Source of the DNA: CAYJHC01 sp964370035
GTDB taxonomy: Bacteria; Bacillota; Clostridia; Peptostreptococcales; Anaerovoracaceae
Reading direction: 5' to 3'
DNA: 20,295 bases
NCBI GenBank assembly: GCA_964370035.1
Contig: CAYJGT010000024.1
Location: 1 to 20,295, forward strand
Every line of letters starts with the position of its first letter. Position 1 is the stretch's first letter. The notes below the pieces were generated by a model. That model had not been told where the DNA came from, made no database searches, and saw nothing but the letters and a program-made list of their open reading frames with translations. Both the position numbers and the translations under genes were made by a program. This document shows, one piece after another, positions 1 to 7,573 of the stretch.

Positions 1-1
1 G

Positions 2-1177
2 GATCCTCCTTTTTTTTCTATGTCTGACTATAGTTCTGTTGTTAAAACGAATAAAGTCAAGGAGGATGATACCCAAAAAACTTTAAAAATTACAGCTTTT
101 TCTGATATTTGGGGAAAAAAACAGGGGATGGAACAGTACTTCAAGAATACAATAAAAATATTATTGTTAACTAAAGATATTTTATCTGATAAAGGAGTTC
201 TTTGGATTCACTTAGATTGGCATGTGGTGCATTATGTAAAAGTTATAGGAGATATGATTTTTGGTAGTGATAATTTTTTAAATGAAATTGTTTGGACCTA
301 TAAGTCGGGTGGAGCTGGAGGGAAGTTCTTTTCAAGAAAGCATGATACCTTACTGGTATATAGTTTAGATAAGAAAAGAAAATTAAATGTGCCTAAGGAA
401 AAGTCGTACAATAGAGGATATAAGCCCTATAGATTTAAGGGTGTTACTGAATATGAAGACGAACTAGGTTGGTATACTCTAGTGAATATGAAGGATGTTT
501 GGCAAATTGATATGGTTGGAAGGACATCTAAAGAACGTAATGGGTATGCAACTCAGAAGCCGCAAGAACTGTTAAAGAGAATAATTTCTAGTTCTTCAGA
601 AAAAGGAGATATCTGTGCAGATTTTTATGGCGGGTCAGGAGCCTTTGCTATGGCGTGTACTGAGCTAGATAGAACCTTTATTAGTTGTGATAAGAATAAA
701 CTATCGGCAAGTTTGTTGGAAAATTTTATACTAAAATCTAAAGCGGGATATGAGTTTATTCGAGTAAAAGAAATGGAACCTAAGGAGAAGGAGAATTTCG
801 AAGGTTATAATGGCTCTATAAAGTCTGAGGTATCTATTGACTCTGAGGCGAATGAAACCTCTAATTATGAGGGAAAAGCTCACTTAAATAATATTAAATT
901 AAAAACGGAGGACGGTATTACTTCAATAGTTGATTATAGTTTCGATATAGAGTCATTGAATATGCAAGGAAAAGAAAAAGAGAAACTTGTAGAAATAGTT
1001 AAAAAAACCCCACTTTCTCTAATTAGTTATTGCCAGGTATTTTACAAAGATACGATGATTCCAATAACTGCTAGCGACAAAGGATTAATTAGCTTAAGTT
1101 TTGAAAGTAATTTTGTTAAAATTAGAGTAATAGACATATTTGGTAACGAAACGATAAAGATAAAAAACAATATTTAA
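2..1177 (+). CDS. Adenine-specific DNA methyltransferase, beta class (5' end cut by window edge)
   Basis: This is the C-terminal part of a DNA N6-adenine methyltransferase that transfers a methyl group from S-adenosylmethionine to a specific DNA site. The frame is open from base 2, and its first codons read D-P-P-F, the catalytic motif IV. The ATG at base 20 is therefore internal and the true start lies upstream of the window. Downstream, in beta-class order, come a motif V-like stretch (GVLWIHLDWH), a target-recognition region, a motif X-like TQKPQELL and the SAM-binding motif I (DFYGGSG, about residues 201-207 counted from base 20). The last 130 residues, rich in Glu and Lys, match no domain I recognise. 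No restriction gene is visible downstream, so it could be type III Mod-like, an orphan, or paired with a gene upstream. The family call is firm; the specificity is unknown. Confidence 0.88.
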   Translation, partial: DPPFFSMSDYSSVVKTNKVKEDDTQKTLKITAFSDIWGKKQGMEQYFKNTIKILLLTKDILSDKGVLWIHLDWHVVHYVKVIGDMIFGSDNFLNEIVWTYKSGGAGGKFFSRKHDTLLVYSLDKKRKLNVPKEKSYNRGYKPYRFKGVTEYEDELGWYTLVNMKDVWQIDMVGRTSKERNGYATQKPQELLKRIISSSSEKGDICADFYGGSGAFAMACTELDRTFISCDKNKLSASLLENFILKSKAGYEFIRVKEMEPKEKENFEGYNGSIKSEVSIDSEANETSNYEGKAHLNNIKLKTEDGITSIVDYSFDIESLNMQGKEKEKLVEIVKKTPLSLISYCQVFYKDTMIPITASDKGLISLSFESNFVKIRVIDIFGNETIKIKNNI

Positions 1178-1360
1178 ATGGTTACGTTAGAAAAATTATT
1201 TCGAATTGAAATATGATCTATAATTAGGTAACTTCACCTTTCTATAGGCATAGTTTACAACACTATTGAAAAAAGCTGTTTCATAATTAATGTGTAATTA
1301 TAGAGAAATTAAGGAAATGTTGATGTGCTAAAAGTGGAAAATGATACTTTAATATTTTAA

Positions 1361-1389
1361 AATAACCCTGCCAAATTGGCAGGGTTATT
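1361..1389 (-). terminator. Bidirectional intrinsic terminator
   Basis: A perfect 12-bp inverted repeat (AATAACCCTGCC, five-base spacer AAATT, GGCAGGGTTATT) lies 18 bp past the stop codon of the flavodiiron gene. Reading the minus strand, the stem runs into TTTTAAAAT; reading the plus strand, it runs into TTTTT. It can therefore end transcription of the flavodiiron gene and also stop readthrough from the methyltransferase gene. Confidence 0.85.
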
Positions 1390-1406
1390 TTTAGAGATTA
1401 TTTATG

Positions 1407-2525
1407 CTAAACATTCCAAAGAACCTTTTCTTGTTCTAATATTTCAAAGCCAGCATCTGTAAGGATAGCTTCTACTTTTCCAATAGACTCTCCAGTCCAA
1501 CCGTAAGAGCCGAAGGCTTTTCCTATTCTGTTTTTTGGTTTCAACCCTTTCATATAAACTAAGAATGCAGCCACAGATGGAAGCATTTCATTATTAAGGG
1601 TAGATGATCCTACGAATATGTACTTAGCGTCGATAAGCTTTCCCATAACATAAGAATAGTGAACATCAGATAGAGAGTAAACTTCTACTTTGAAGCCCTT
1701 ACTCAACCACTCTTTCTCAATCCTGTTAGCCATTTTTTCTGTAGTACCCCACATGGTATCATATACGATTACCACCTTATCTTCTATTACTTCATTTTTC
1801 GCATATTTTACATATGCTTCAAGTACATTTGGTAAATATGTTTTTAATACTGCACCATGAGAAGGGCAGGCAATTTCAAATGGGAATTCACTAAGGTTTT
1901 TTATTAAATTATTTACAGAAGGCCCAAAGGGAAGTACTATATTTGCATAGTAATTTGCAATGTTTTCCATTAAGAAGTCTTCACTTAATTCTGTATCCCA
2001 GACTCCGTCGAAGCTAATATGTGCTCCTAAAGCGTCATTAGAGAAAAGAACTTTCTCATTCTCTAAGTAAGTAAGCATACTATCTGGCCAATGCACCATA
2101 GGTGCTGGGATAAAGTGGAGAGTGTCCTTACCAATGCTTAATGTATCCCCTTTTTTTACTGTTACAAAATTACTTAAATCTGTTTCAGGGTAATATGCAG
2201 AAAGGCCTGATAAGCCTTTGGCTGTACCATAAATGATAGCTTCAGGGTATTCGCTTGCAAGAAGAGGTAAAGCTCCACTATGATCTGGCTCAATATGGTT
2301 ACAGACAAAATAATCGATTTTTTTATCACCAATTATTTCTTTTATATTATTTAGAAATTCTTCTGAAAACTTATCCTTAACAAAATCAACAAGGGTGATT
2401 TTCTCGTCAATTATTAAGTAAGAATTATAAGTTGTACCATAGGGAACTTCGTACCCATGGAAAATTCTAACCTCTTTATCTACAATACCTACTGAATATA
2501 CTTCGTTTGTTATTTTTTGTTTCAT
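1407..2525 (-). CDS. Flavodiiron protein (A-type flavoprotein, FprA family)
   Basis: Cytoplasmic flavodiiron proteins reduce O2 to water and/or NO to N2O, protecting anaerobes. The N-terminal metallo-beta-lactamase-like domain carries the diiron ligand set: H77-x-E79-x-D81-H82, H145, D164 and H223. The C-terminal flavodoxin domain starts at about residue 250, with the FMN-phosphate loop at YDTMWGTTEKMA. The start ATG has a strong SD (AAGGAGG, 6 nt away). No rubredoxin domain is fused, so electrons must come from a separate partner. At 372 residues it ends soon after the last flavodoxin strand, about 25 residues shorter than typical FprA proteins as I remember them. The gene stands alone with its own promoter and terminator. 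Sequence alone cannot separate oxygen from NO preference. Confidence 0.93.
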   Translation of the reverse strand: MKQKITNEVYSVGIVDKEVRIFHGYEVPYGTTYNSYLIIDEKITLVDFVKDKFSEEFLNNIKEIIGDKKIDYFVCNHIEPDHSGALPLLASEYPEAIIYGTAKGLSGLSAYYPETDLSNFVTVKKGDTLSIGKDTLHFIPAPMVHWPDSMLTYLENEKVLFSNDALGAHISFDGVWDTELSEDFLMENIANYYANIVLPFGPSVNNLIKNLSEFPFEIACPSHGAVLKTYLPNVLEAYVKYAKNEVIEDKVVIVYDTMWGTTEKMANRIEKEWLSKGFKVEVYSLSDVHYSYVMGKLIDAKYIFVGSSTLNNEMLPSVAAFLVYMKGLKPKNRIGKAFGSYGWTGESIGKVEAILTDAGFEILEQEKVLWNV

Positions 2526-2553
2526 TGTTTCCTCCTTATTTGTCTACATTAAA

Positions 2554-2583
2554 TTTATACCCTAATATCCTAAGATTAAGCAA
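2554..2583 (-). promoter_or_regulatory. Candidate promoter of the flavodiiron gene
   Basis: Reading the minus strand, TTGCTT (plus positions 2578-2583), an 18-bp spacer and TATAAA (2554-2559) lie about 30 bp before the SD and start of the flavodiiron gene. The -35 is a weak match, so the call is tentative. Confidence 0.4.
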
Positions 2584-2802
2584 TAGAATATTGAAATTAG
2601 CTGGTTATAGGTTAATTTTATTAAGAATGAGAATTGTTGATTACATAATTTAAGAAAGAAACAAGAAAGTAATTAGTTAGAATCAACTTATGTTTTCGTA
2701 TAAATCCTTAAGATGACTTTTGATTTGTTTATTATTGTAACACATAATTTTATGAGAGCTTTATATTTGGGAGGTTGGAATTTATTTAGTTCTCTTAGAT
2801 TA

Positions 2803-3276
2803 CTATTTTAAATTGGGGAGTATGTCTAATTCGTAGCTCGCTAAGGTATCATTAACTTCTGAAATATCAAATTTTTCAGTGTTAATGCAGGTGAGAATAA
2901 CAACATCTCTAGGGTTTTTAGGGTAGAGATTAGGAAGTTCGTAGATGGACAATGCTCTTCTAGTACTTTTTGCATCCATGTGGCAAGCTAAGCAAAGGAC
3001 AAGTAAAACTTCTCTACTTGGGTTTGTTTTTACTCCGTTAATTATTTCATAGACATAGGATTTGGAAATGTAACCAGAGCAATTTCTTACAATATCTTTA
3101 GCAGTAATATTTGCAGTAGCCATATGCTCGCTAAAATATAGATTCTTTGCAGGAGAATTTCCTAAATCCTCTAAAAATGTATGCAATGAATCATTATCTA
3201 GGCCTTGGTTCAAAACTTCTAATAAATCTGTTGTTGGTAAATCCTTCATAACTCTCCTAAATTGTTTAGTTGCCAT
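2803..3276 (-). CDS. XRE-like helix-turn-helix protein, divergent from kinase gene
   Basis: A 157-residue protein whose middle (about residues 55-105) resembles a Cro/C1 helix-turn-helix: 'ITAKDIVRNCSGYISKSYVYEIINGVKTNPSREVLLVLCLA'. The usual recognition pattern 'S.S.I...E.G...P...LL.IA' is recognisable but modified. The C-terminal part (PRDVVILTCIN...) looks like a small helical tail and carries no enzymatic motif that I know. It has no signal peptide or membrane segment. An SD-like AAAGG lies 9-10 nt before the ATG. The gene is transcribed away from the adjacent Ser/Thr kinase gene across a 199-bp shared upstream region. From memory, XRE-like proteins of this kind sit beside minimal kinases in other Clostridia, so it may be a kinase substrate or the regulator of the pair; that is inference. 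Confidence 0.6.
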   Translation of the reverse strand: MATKQFRRVMKDLPTTDLLEVLNQGLDNDSLHTFLEDLGNSPAKNLYFSEHMATANITAKDIVRNCSGYISKSYVYEIINGVKTNPSREVLLVLCLACHMDAKSTRRALSIYELPNLYPKNPRDVVILTCINTEKFDISEVNDTLASYELDILPNLK

Positions 3277-3393
3277 AAACTGATACCTTTAAATTTTTGC
3301 CTAAGTTAATAAATCTAAATTGCAACTTAAAAATCATGCGTATTTGATCTAATTTATATCAACGACTATTCCTCGTAAAAGAAACTAGACTTA

Positions 3394-3402
3394 TGATATA
3401 AT
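3394..3402 (+). promoter_or_regulatory. Extended -10 promoter of kinase gene 1
   Basis: TGATATAAT is a perfect TATAAT (3397-3402) preceded by TGn. No good -35 is present at 16-18 bp upstream, which is common for extended -10 promoters. It lies about 75 bp before the kinase ATG. Confidence 0.5.
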
Positions 3403-3475
3403 TGTAAAGAAAGTATGATGAAAGGTCAAGTCAGAAACAGCTATTAAAGAATTCATAAAGGTTAAAGGATATAAA

Positions 3476-4564
3476 ATGAGTAAAAGCAAATTATCAATTG
3501 AAGAAGCATATCAATTATCTTTATACAAGCCCATTGGCCCTTTAAAAGAGGGTAGGGATATAGTTTTAGTTCAGCATATAGAAACTAAGGCGATCTATGT
3601 AAAAAAAAGAATAAGCATATATAATAAAGAAATATACAGCAGATTATTTGAAAGCCACATTGAAGGTATCCCTAAAATTTACTTTATGGCAGAAATTGAT
3701 GATGCATTAATATTAATAGAAGAGTATATACAGGGGAAAACTCTTGAGGAATATTGCAATAAAGTGGGCCCTTTGTCAGAGGGGGAGTCTCAAAATGTTA
3801 TGGTTGTAGTTTGTAATATTTTAGAACAACTTCACAATCTTAAACCGCCTATTATCCATAGAGACATAAAGCCTAGTAACATAATATTTTCTGATCAAAA
3901 CAATTTATTCCTAATTGATTTTAATGCTTCTAAAGGAATCTCAGAAGGCAAGAATAGAGACACTGTACTTATGGGAACGAAAGGATTTGCAGCCCCAGAG
4001 CAATATGGATTTATGCAGTCAGATATAAGGACCGATATTTATGCCCTAGGTGTGACTTTAAATTGGCTGATAACTAAGGAGATTCCTCAAGATAAAAGAG
4101 CATTTGGAACCCCTGGGATTATAATAGAAAAATGCACTAAGTTAGATCCTAAAGAAAGATATCAAAATATATCCGCTCTTAGAGATGATTTGTTAGGGAA
4201 AACAAAGAAAGATAATGGACGAAAGGTTAAATCAATAAGCAAGAAAGGTAAAAAGGTAGCTTTGGCCTGTGCGATTTTATTCTTGCTAATGTTTATTTAC
4301 CCTATTTTTACTGGTTTTGAAGTTGATAGTGATGGCGTGATAAACTCAGGCGCTGAACTATGGGTAGAAAGGATTGGAGCTTATATAGCAATAGTAATTA
4401 TTGCATTTTATATAGCCGATATATATGGAATAAGAAGAAAATTTGCTGGAAATAAGAAAAGAAAGTTTCTGTGGCATATTCTATTTGGATTCCTTAGTTT
4501 TGTGGCAACAGCATTTATGACAGGAATAGCGTTAGGAATAGTTAGCAATCTTGGAATAGTATAA
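3476..4564 (+). CDS. Membrane-anchored Hanks-type Ser/Thr protein kinase
   Basis: The cytoplasmic kinase domain (about residues 15-245) is followed by a membrane region with about three hydrophobic segments (near 258-278, 295-317 and 333-362). Visible kinase motifs are the beta3 lysine (K43/K44 in YVKKRI), the catalytic loop H128-R129-D130-x-K132-P-S-N135, the metal-binding D148-F149-N150 in place of DFG, and A173-P174-E175 at the end of the activation segment. The nucleotide-binding Gly-rich loop is not recognisable, as in several small Firmicute kinases. No PASTA repeats are present, so it is not a PrkC/PknB-type cell-wall sensor. All key catalytic residues are present, so activity is likely. 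The SD is AAAGGA. It is a clear paralogue of the kinase at 8053-8883 (shared IPKI, EEYI.GKTLE, H.DIKPSNI and AAPEQ). Confidence 0.87.
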   Translation: MSKSKLSIEEAYQLSLYKPIGPLKEGRDIVLVQHIETKAIYVKKRISIYNKEIYSRLFESHIEGIPKIYFMAEIDDALILIEEYIQGKTLEEYCNKVGPLSEGESQNVMVVVCNILEQLHNLKPPIIHRDIKPSNIIFSDQNNLFLIDFNASKGISEGKNRDTVLMGTKGFAAPEQYGFMQSDIRTDIYALGVTLNWLITKEIPQDKRAFGTPGIIIEKCTKLDPKERYQNISALRDDLLGKTKKDNGRKVKSISKKGKKVALACAILFLLMFIYPIFTGFEVDSDGVINSGAELWVERIGAYIAIVIIAFYIADIYGIRRKFAGNKKRKFLWHILFGFLSFVATAFMTGIALGIVSNLGIV

Positions 4565-4608
4565 ATAATCTTTAGTAAACTTGAAATTGATTATTTATAG
4601 AATTATAT

Positions 4609-4693
4609 GCTCTGCCAGCATTGTTCAGCTTTGCTTCACAATGGCAGATAGCGAATTTATATTAGACGAAGTCTAATATAAAGAATCTTATGG
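4609..4693. repeat. Two-hairpin intergenic repeat, copy 1
   Basis: This copy lies about 45 bp past the kinase stop codon. Hairpin 1 pairs TCTGCCAGCATTGT (4611-4624) with ACAATGGCAGA (4638-4648), with a small bulge. Hairpin 2 is a perfect 12-bp stem, TTTATATTAGAC (4656-4667) and its complement (4671-4682), around a GAA loop. It ends with CTTATGG. The blocks GCTCTGCCA, TTTATATTAGAC, TCTAATATAAAG and a final ATGG recur in the same order in the copy at 18555-18621. Neither hairpin is followed directly by a T-run, so it is not a standard terminator. Confidence 0.75.
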
Positions 4694-4748
4694 ACTATTT
4701 TTTGAGATTTCGGATTCTACAAAGAATTTTGAAATAGAGGAATTGTTA

Positions 4749-4777
4749 TTGACATTAAATGGAATTGGTGATATTAT
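4749..4777 (+). promoter_or_regulatory. Sigma-A-type promoter of the amino-acid ABC/MarR operon
   Basis: A perfect -35 TTGACA (4749-4754), a 17-bp spacer and TATTAT (4772-4777) form a near-consensus promoter. Transcription should start near 4783-4785. The ATG at 4759, which opens the longest frame here, lies in the spacer and cannot be in the mRNA. Confidence 0.85.
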
Positions 4778-4801
4778 TATTTCGATGTCGAAATAATAAT
4801 A
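4772..4801. promoter_or_regulatory. 30-bp palindromic operator, probably MarR-bound
   Basis: Two perfect 14-bp arms, TATTATTATTTCGA (4772-4785) and its complement (4788-4801), flank a TG centre. The left arm contains the -10 hexamer and the centre covers the predicted transcription start, so a bound protein would block RNA polymerase. The core TTTCGA..TCGAAA and the length suit a dimeric winged-helix protein. A MarR-family gene closes this same operon, so autoregulation is the simplest reading. The palindrome is visible in the sequence; the binding partner is inferred. Confidence 0.75.
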
Positions 4802-4821
4802 AGAGTATGGGGAGGAAGGAA

Positions 4822-5634
4822 ATGAAAAGATTAGCCGTTATATTACTACTTCTGATGATAGTTAGTGCAATTTTTCTGGCAGGATGTGGGGATTCCAAAG
4901 AGGGGGAAAATGAAAGTTTAGTAGTTGCAATGGAATTAGCCTATCCGCCATTTGAAACAAAAGATGAAAGTGGGGATCCATATGGGATTAGCGTTGATTT
5001 AGCAATGGCCTTGGGTGAATATTTAGACAAAGAGATAGTAATTGAAAATACTGCTTGGGATGGATTAATTCCTTCTCTTCAAACAGGAAAAGCGGATGTA
5101 GTAATATCCTCTATGACTATTACAGAAGAAAGAGGAGAACTTGTGAATTTTTCTGATCCATATGCTAATTCTTTGTTAGGCTTACTTGTAAATAGTGGGG
5201 CAAATATTAGTTCGGTAGAGGATTTAAATCAGCCAGGAAAAAAAGTGGCTGTTAAGACTGGTTCTACAGGGCATACCTATGCAGAGAACAACTTAGACAA
5301 GGCAGAACTTATAGTTTTAGCAGATGAAAGCGCTTGTGTTACGGAAGTATCACAAGGAAAGGCAGATGGCTTTATTTATGACCAGTTAACTATTTATAGA
5401 AATAATCAAGAAAACTTAGAAACTACCGAAGCTATTTTTATTCCTTTCCAAGATGTGGAGAAATGGGGAATTGCTGTGAATAAAGAGGATACAGAACTGC
5501 TAGAAGAAATTAATGCTTTCATCAAAGAGTATAATGAAGATGGTGGATTTGATCAGTTGTCAGAAAAACATTTAGAAAAAGAGAAGGAAGAGTTCGATAA
5601 ATTAGGATTTAAATGGTTTTTTGACCTAGACTAG
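4822..5634 (+). CDS. Polar amino-acid ABC transporter, substrate-binding lipoprotein
   Basis: A surface-anchored solute-binding protein (family 3, PAAT type) that captures an amino acid for the downstream permease. The start is set at the ATG at 4822: it has a strong SD (GGGGAGGAAGG) and begins a classical lipoprotein signal (MKRLAV...IFLAGC, lipobox LAGC with the lipidated Cys at residue 22). The ATG 63 bases upstream lies inside the promoter spacer. The mature part has the family pattern: AYPPFE near the N-terminus, GLIPSLQTGKADVV, and TITEERGELVNFSDPY, whose Arg normally grips the ligand carboxylate. It continues with VKTGSTG and DGFIYDQ. It is 270 residues long, a usual length. It is the first gene of a four-gene operon. 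The ligand cannot be read from the sequence. Confidence 0.92.
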   Translation: MKRLAVILLLLMIVSAIFLAGCGDSKEGENESLVVAMELAYPPFETKDESGDPYGISVDLAMALGEYLDKEIVIENTAWDGLIPSLQTGKADVVISSMTITEERGELVNFSDPYANSLLGLLVNSGANISSVEDLNQPGKKVAVKTGSTGHTYAENNLDKAELIVLADESACVTEVSQGKADGFIYDQLTIYRNNQENLETTEAIFIPFQDVEKWGIAVNKEDTELLEEINAFIKEYNEDGGFDQLSEKHLEKEKEEFDKLGFKWFFDLD

Positions 5635-5641
5635 GAGATAT

Positions 5642-6415
5642 ATGAAAAGATTTTTTGTCAGTGATGGAAAGATTAAAGAGCCAACCTTATTAGTTAACTA
5701 TATTATAGCTATGCTGATTCTTTGCGGAATCTTTATTCTTTCTCTAAATATGATTGGAATCCAATTAGACTTCCCATCTTTATTAGAATATAAAGATAGA
5801 ATTGGAGATGGATTCATTATGACCATTCAGATTAGCATACTTAGTCTAATATGTAGTCTGATTATAGGTATATTAGCAGCTTTCGGAAGAAATTCAAAAA
5901 TAATAATAATTAAAGCTTTTAGTGATATTTATGTAACCCTAATTAGAGGTACCCCATTGATTTCTCAAATCTATTTATTCTATTACATCATAGGAACAGC
6001 ATTAGGTATAGAAAATAGAATTTTAGTTGGGGTGATAATTTTAGCCATATTTGAAGGGGCCTATATAGCAGAAATTATTAGGGGAAGCCTAATTTCTATT
6101 GATAAGTCCCAGCTAGAGGTTGCAAAGGCAGTAGGATTTTCAAAGAATCAAACCTTTTTTAATGTAATACTTCCACAGCTAGTAGCAAGAACAATGCCTC
6201 CATTAACTGGGCAATTTGCATCAATAATTAAGGATTCATCCCTGTTATCAATTATAGCGATAATTGAGTTAACACAGACTATGAGGGAGATTACAGCAAC
6301 AAATTATAAGTTCTTTGAAGCATATTTGCTTTTAGGGCTACTTTATTTAATAATGACATTACCATTAACATATATAAGCCAAAGGCTAGAAAAGAGGTTT
6401 AATTATGTTGATTAA
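5642..6415 (+). CDS. Amino-acid ABC transporter permease
   Basis: An inner-membrane permease of the HisM/GlnP family that forms the channel of the transporter. It begins 7 bp after the binding-protein stop. Hydrophobic segments are clear; there is one extra N-terminal segment (about residues 18-40, LLVNYIIAMLILCGIFILSL) ahead of the usual core starting near GDGFIMTIQISILSL, which explains its 257 residues against roughly 215-230 for many relatives. The EAA loop that contacts the ATPase is seen in the region SQLEVAKAVGFSKNQTF (about residues 158-175), followed by VILPQLVARTMPPLTGQ. Only one permease gene is present, so it probably works as a homodimer. The last 11 bases overlap the ATPase gene. 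Confidence 0.93.
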   Translation: MKRFFVSDGKIKEPTLLVNYIIAMLILCGIFILSLNMIGIQLDFPSLLEYKDRIGDGFIMTIQISILSLICSLIIGILAAFGRNSKIIIIKAFSDIYVTLIRGTPLISQIYLFYYIIGTALGIENRILVGVIILAIFEGAYIAEIIRGSLISIDKSQLEVAKAVGFSKNQTFFNVILPQLVARTMPPLTGQFASIIKDSSLLSIIAIIELTQTMREITATNYKFFEAYLLLGLLYLIMTLPLTYISQRLEKRFNYVD

Positions 6416-7145
6416 TTTAAAGAATATAACTAAAAAATTTGAAGATGATAGACTGGTACTTAATGGAATTACCTTTGAAGATGAAATAGAAACTCTTGCA
6501 ATCATAGGCCCCTCAGGGGGTGGGAAGTCTACCTTACTTAGAATATTGGGGGGATTGTTAGAACAAAGTAGCGGAGCCTTTTCTATTAATAATAATCAAA
6601 TTACACATGATGATTTATATGAGTATAGAAAGAATATAGGATTTGTATTTCAGCAAAATGGGCTTTTATCCCATTTGTCCGCATTGCAGAATATTACAGT
6701 TCCATTGATAAAGGTTCATAATTACTCAAAGGAAGATGCTTATAAACGAGGAACAGAAATTCTTGAAAAATTTGGCTTAAAAGAAGACATGCATAAAAAA
6801 CCAGCTCAACTTTCAGGAGGGCAACAGCAGAGAGTATCAATAAGCAGAGCTATTTCAGCAAAACCTAGATTTATTTTGTTAGATGAACCAACTTCTGCCT
6901 TAGATCCTGAGTATACGACTGATGTTTTGGATATGGTAAATGAACTAAAAAATGAAGGAACTAGGTTCATTATTGTTACACATGAAATGGGCTTTGCACG
7001 ACATGCTTGTGAAAAGGTAGCCTTTCTTTATGATGGAAAGCTTTTGGAATATGGAAATAGCGAAGATGTTTTCTCTAACCCAAAGAGTGAAGAACTAAAA
7101 AAGTTTTTAGGCAAACTTCTTGAGTGGAATGTTAGGGGGCAATGA
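6405..7145 (+). CDS. Amino-acid ABC transporter ATP-binding protein
   Basis: The cytoplasmic ATPase powers import by the adjacent permease. Motifs in order are Walker A GPSGGGKST (about residues 35-43), Q-loop FVFQQNGLLSHL, signature LSGGQQQRVSISRA, Walker B FILLDEPTSALDPE and H-loop VTHEMGFA. This is the pattern of GlnQ/HisP-type proteins. The start ATG at 6405 overlaps the end of the permease gene by 11 bp and has an AAGAGG SD upstream. The stop overlaps the MarR start in an ATGA arrangement, suggesting translational coupling across the operon. At 246 residues it is the normal length. Confidence 0.95.
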   Translation: MLINLKNITKKFEDDRLVLNGITFEDEIETLAIIGPSGGGKSTLLRILGGLLEQSSGAFSINNNQITHDDLYEYRKNIGFVFQQNGLLSHLSALQNITVPLIKVHNYSKEDAYKRGTEILEKFGLKEDMHKKPAQLSGGQQQRVSISRAISAKPRFILLDEPTSALDPEYTTDVLDMVNELKNEGTRFIIVTHEMGFARHACEKVAFLYDGKLLEYGNSEDVFSNPKSEELKKFLGKLLEWNVRGQ

Positions 7146-7573
7146 TTATGGATAATACATTGACTTTAATAGCAAAATTAAATTACCTTATGAATGAAAT
7201 GATTTATGAAGAACTTAAAAAAAGCTGCTCTGAAGGATTATCAACTTCCCATGGAGCTATTATTTTAGCTCTAGATTCAAAAGAATCTGTAACTATGGGG
7301 TATCTATCTGAAAGAATACAGAAATCTCCTCAAACAGTTACTGCTTTGGTATCCAAATTAGTGAAATATGGCTATGCAGAAACCGTAAAAGATGAAATGG
7401 ATAAAAGGGTGACATATGTTAGAATTACAGCTAAGGGGAAGAAACTGGCAGATGAAATTGTTATAATATCTAAAGACCTTTATGAAAGACAATATATAAA
7501 TATTAGTAATGAAGAGAAAGATAGCTTTCGAAAAACCTTAATGTCGATGATTAATAATTTTGAAAAAAAATAA
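7142..7573 (+). CDS. MarR-family transcriptional regulator
   Basis: A dimeric winged-helix regulator, the last gene of the amino-acid transporter operon. Helices at both ends form the dimer region. The wHTH lies at about residues 50-100, with the recognition helix SPQTVTALVSKLVKYGY and the wing containing the conserved D-x-R (DEMDKRVTYVRIT). The first ATG overlaps the ATPase stop by 4 bp; a second in-frame ATG two codons later is equally possible and changes only two residues. TAGGGGG serves as SD. It most likely binds the palindrome at the head of the operon and responds to the transported solute or a related metabolite. No cysteine-based redox switch is evident: its only Cys lies in KKSCSEG and lacks the usual OhrR context. 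Confidence 0.9.
   Translation: MIMDNTLTLIAKLNYLMNEMIYEELKKSCSEGLSTSHGAIILALDSKESVTMGYLSERIQKSPQTVTALVSKLVKYGYAETVKDEMDKRVTYVRITAKGKKLADEIVIISKDLYERQYINISNEEKDSFRKTLMSMINNFEKK

Noticed and set aside
1..6. GGATCC (BamHI site) at the first bases, possibly a cloning junction
   Set aside because: The bases are in frame and encode part of the conserved DPPF motif, so they are natural coding sequence; a coincidental window edge explains them.
3344..3362. TTGAT-N9-ATCAA inverted repeat in the XRE/kinase divergent region
   Set aside because: Arms of 5 bp in AT-rich DNA are expected by chance; no second copy was seen.
4759..4821. N-terminal extension of the ABC binding protein from the ATG at 4759
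   Set aside because: That ATG lies in the promoter spacer upstream of the predicted transcription start, and the extension would precede a perfect lipoprotein signal that has its own strong SD at 4822.
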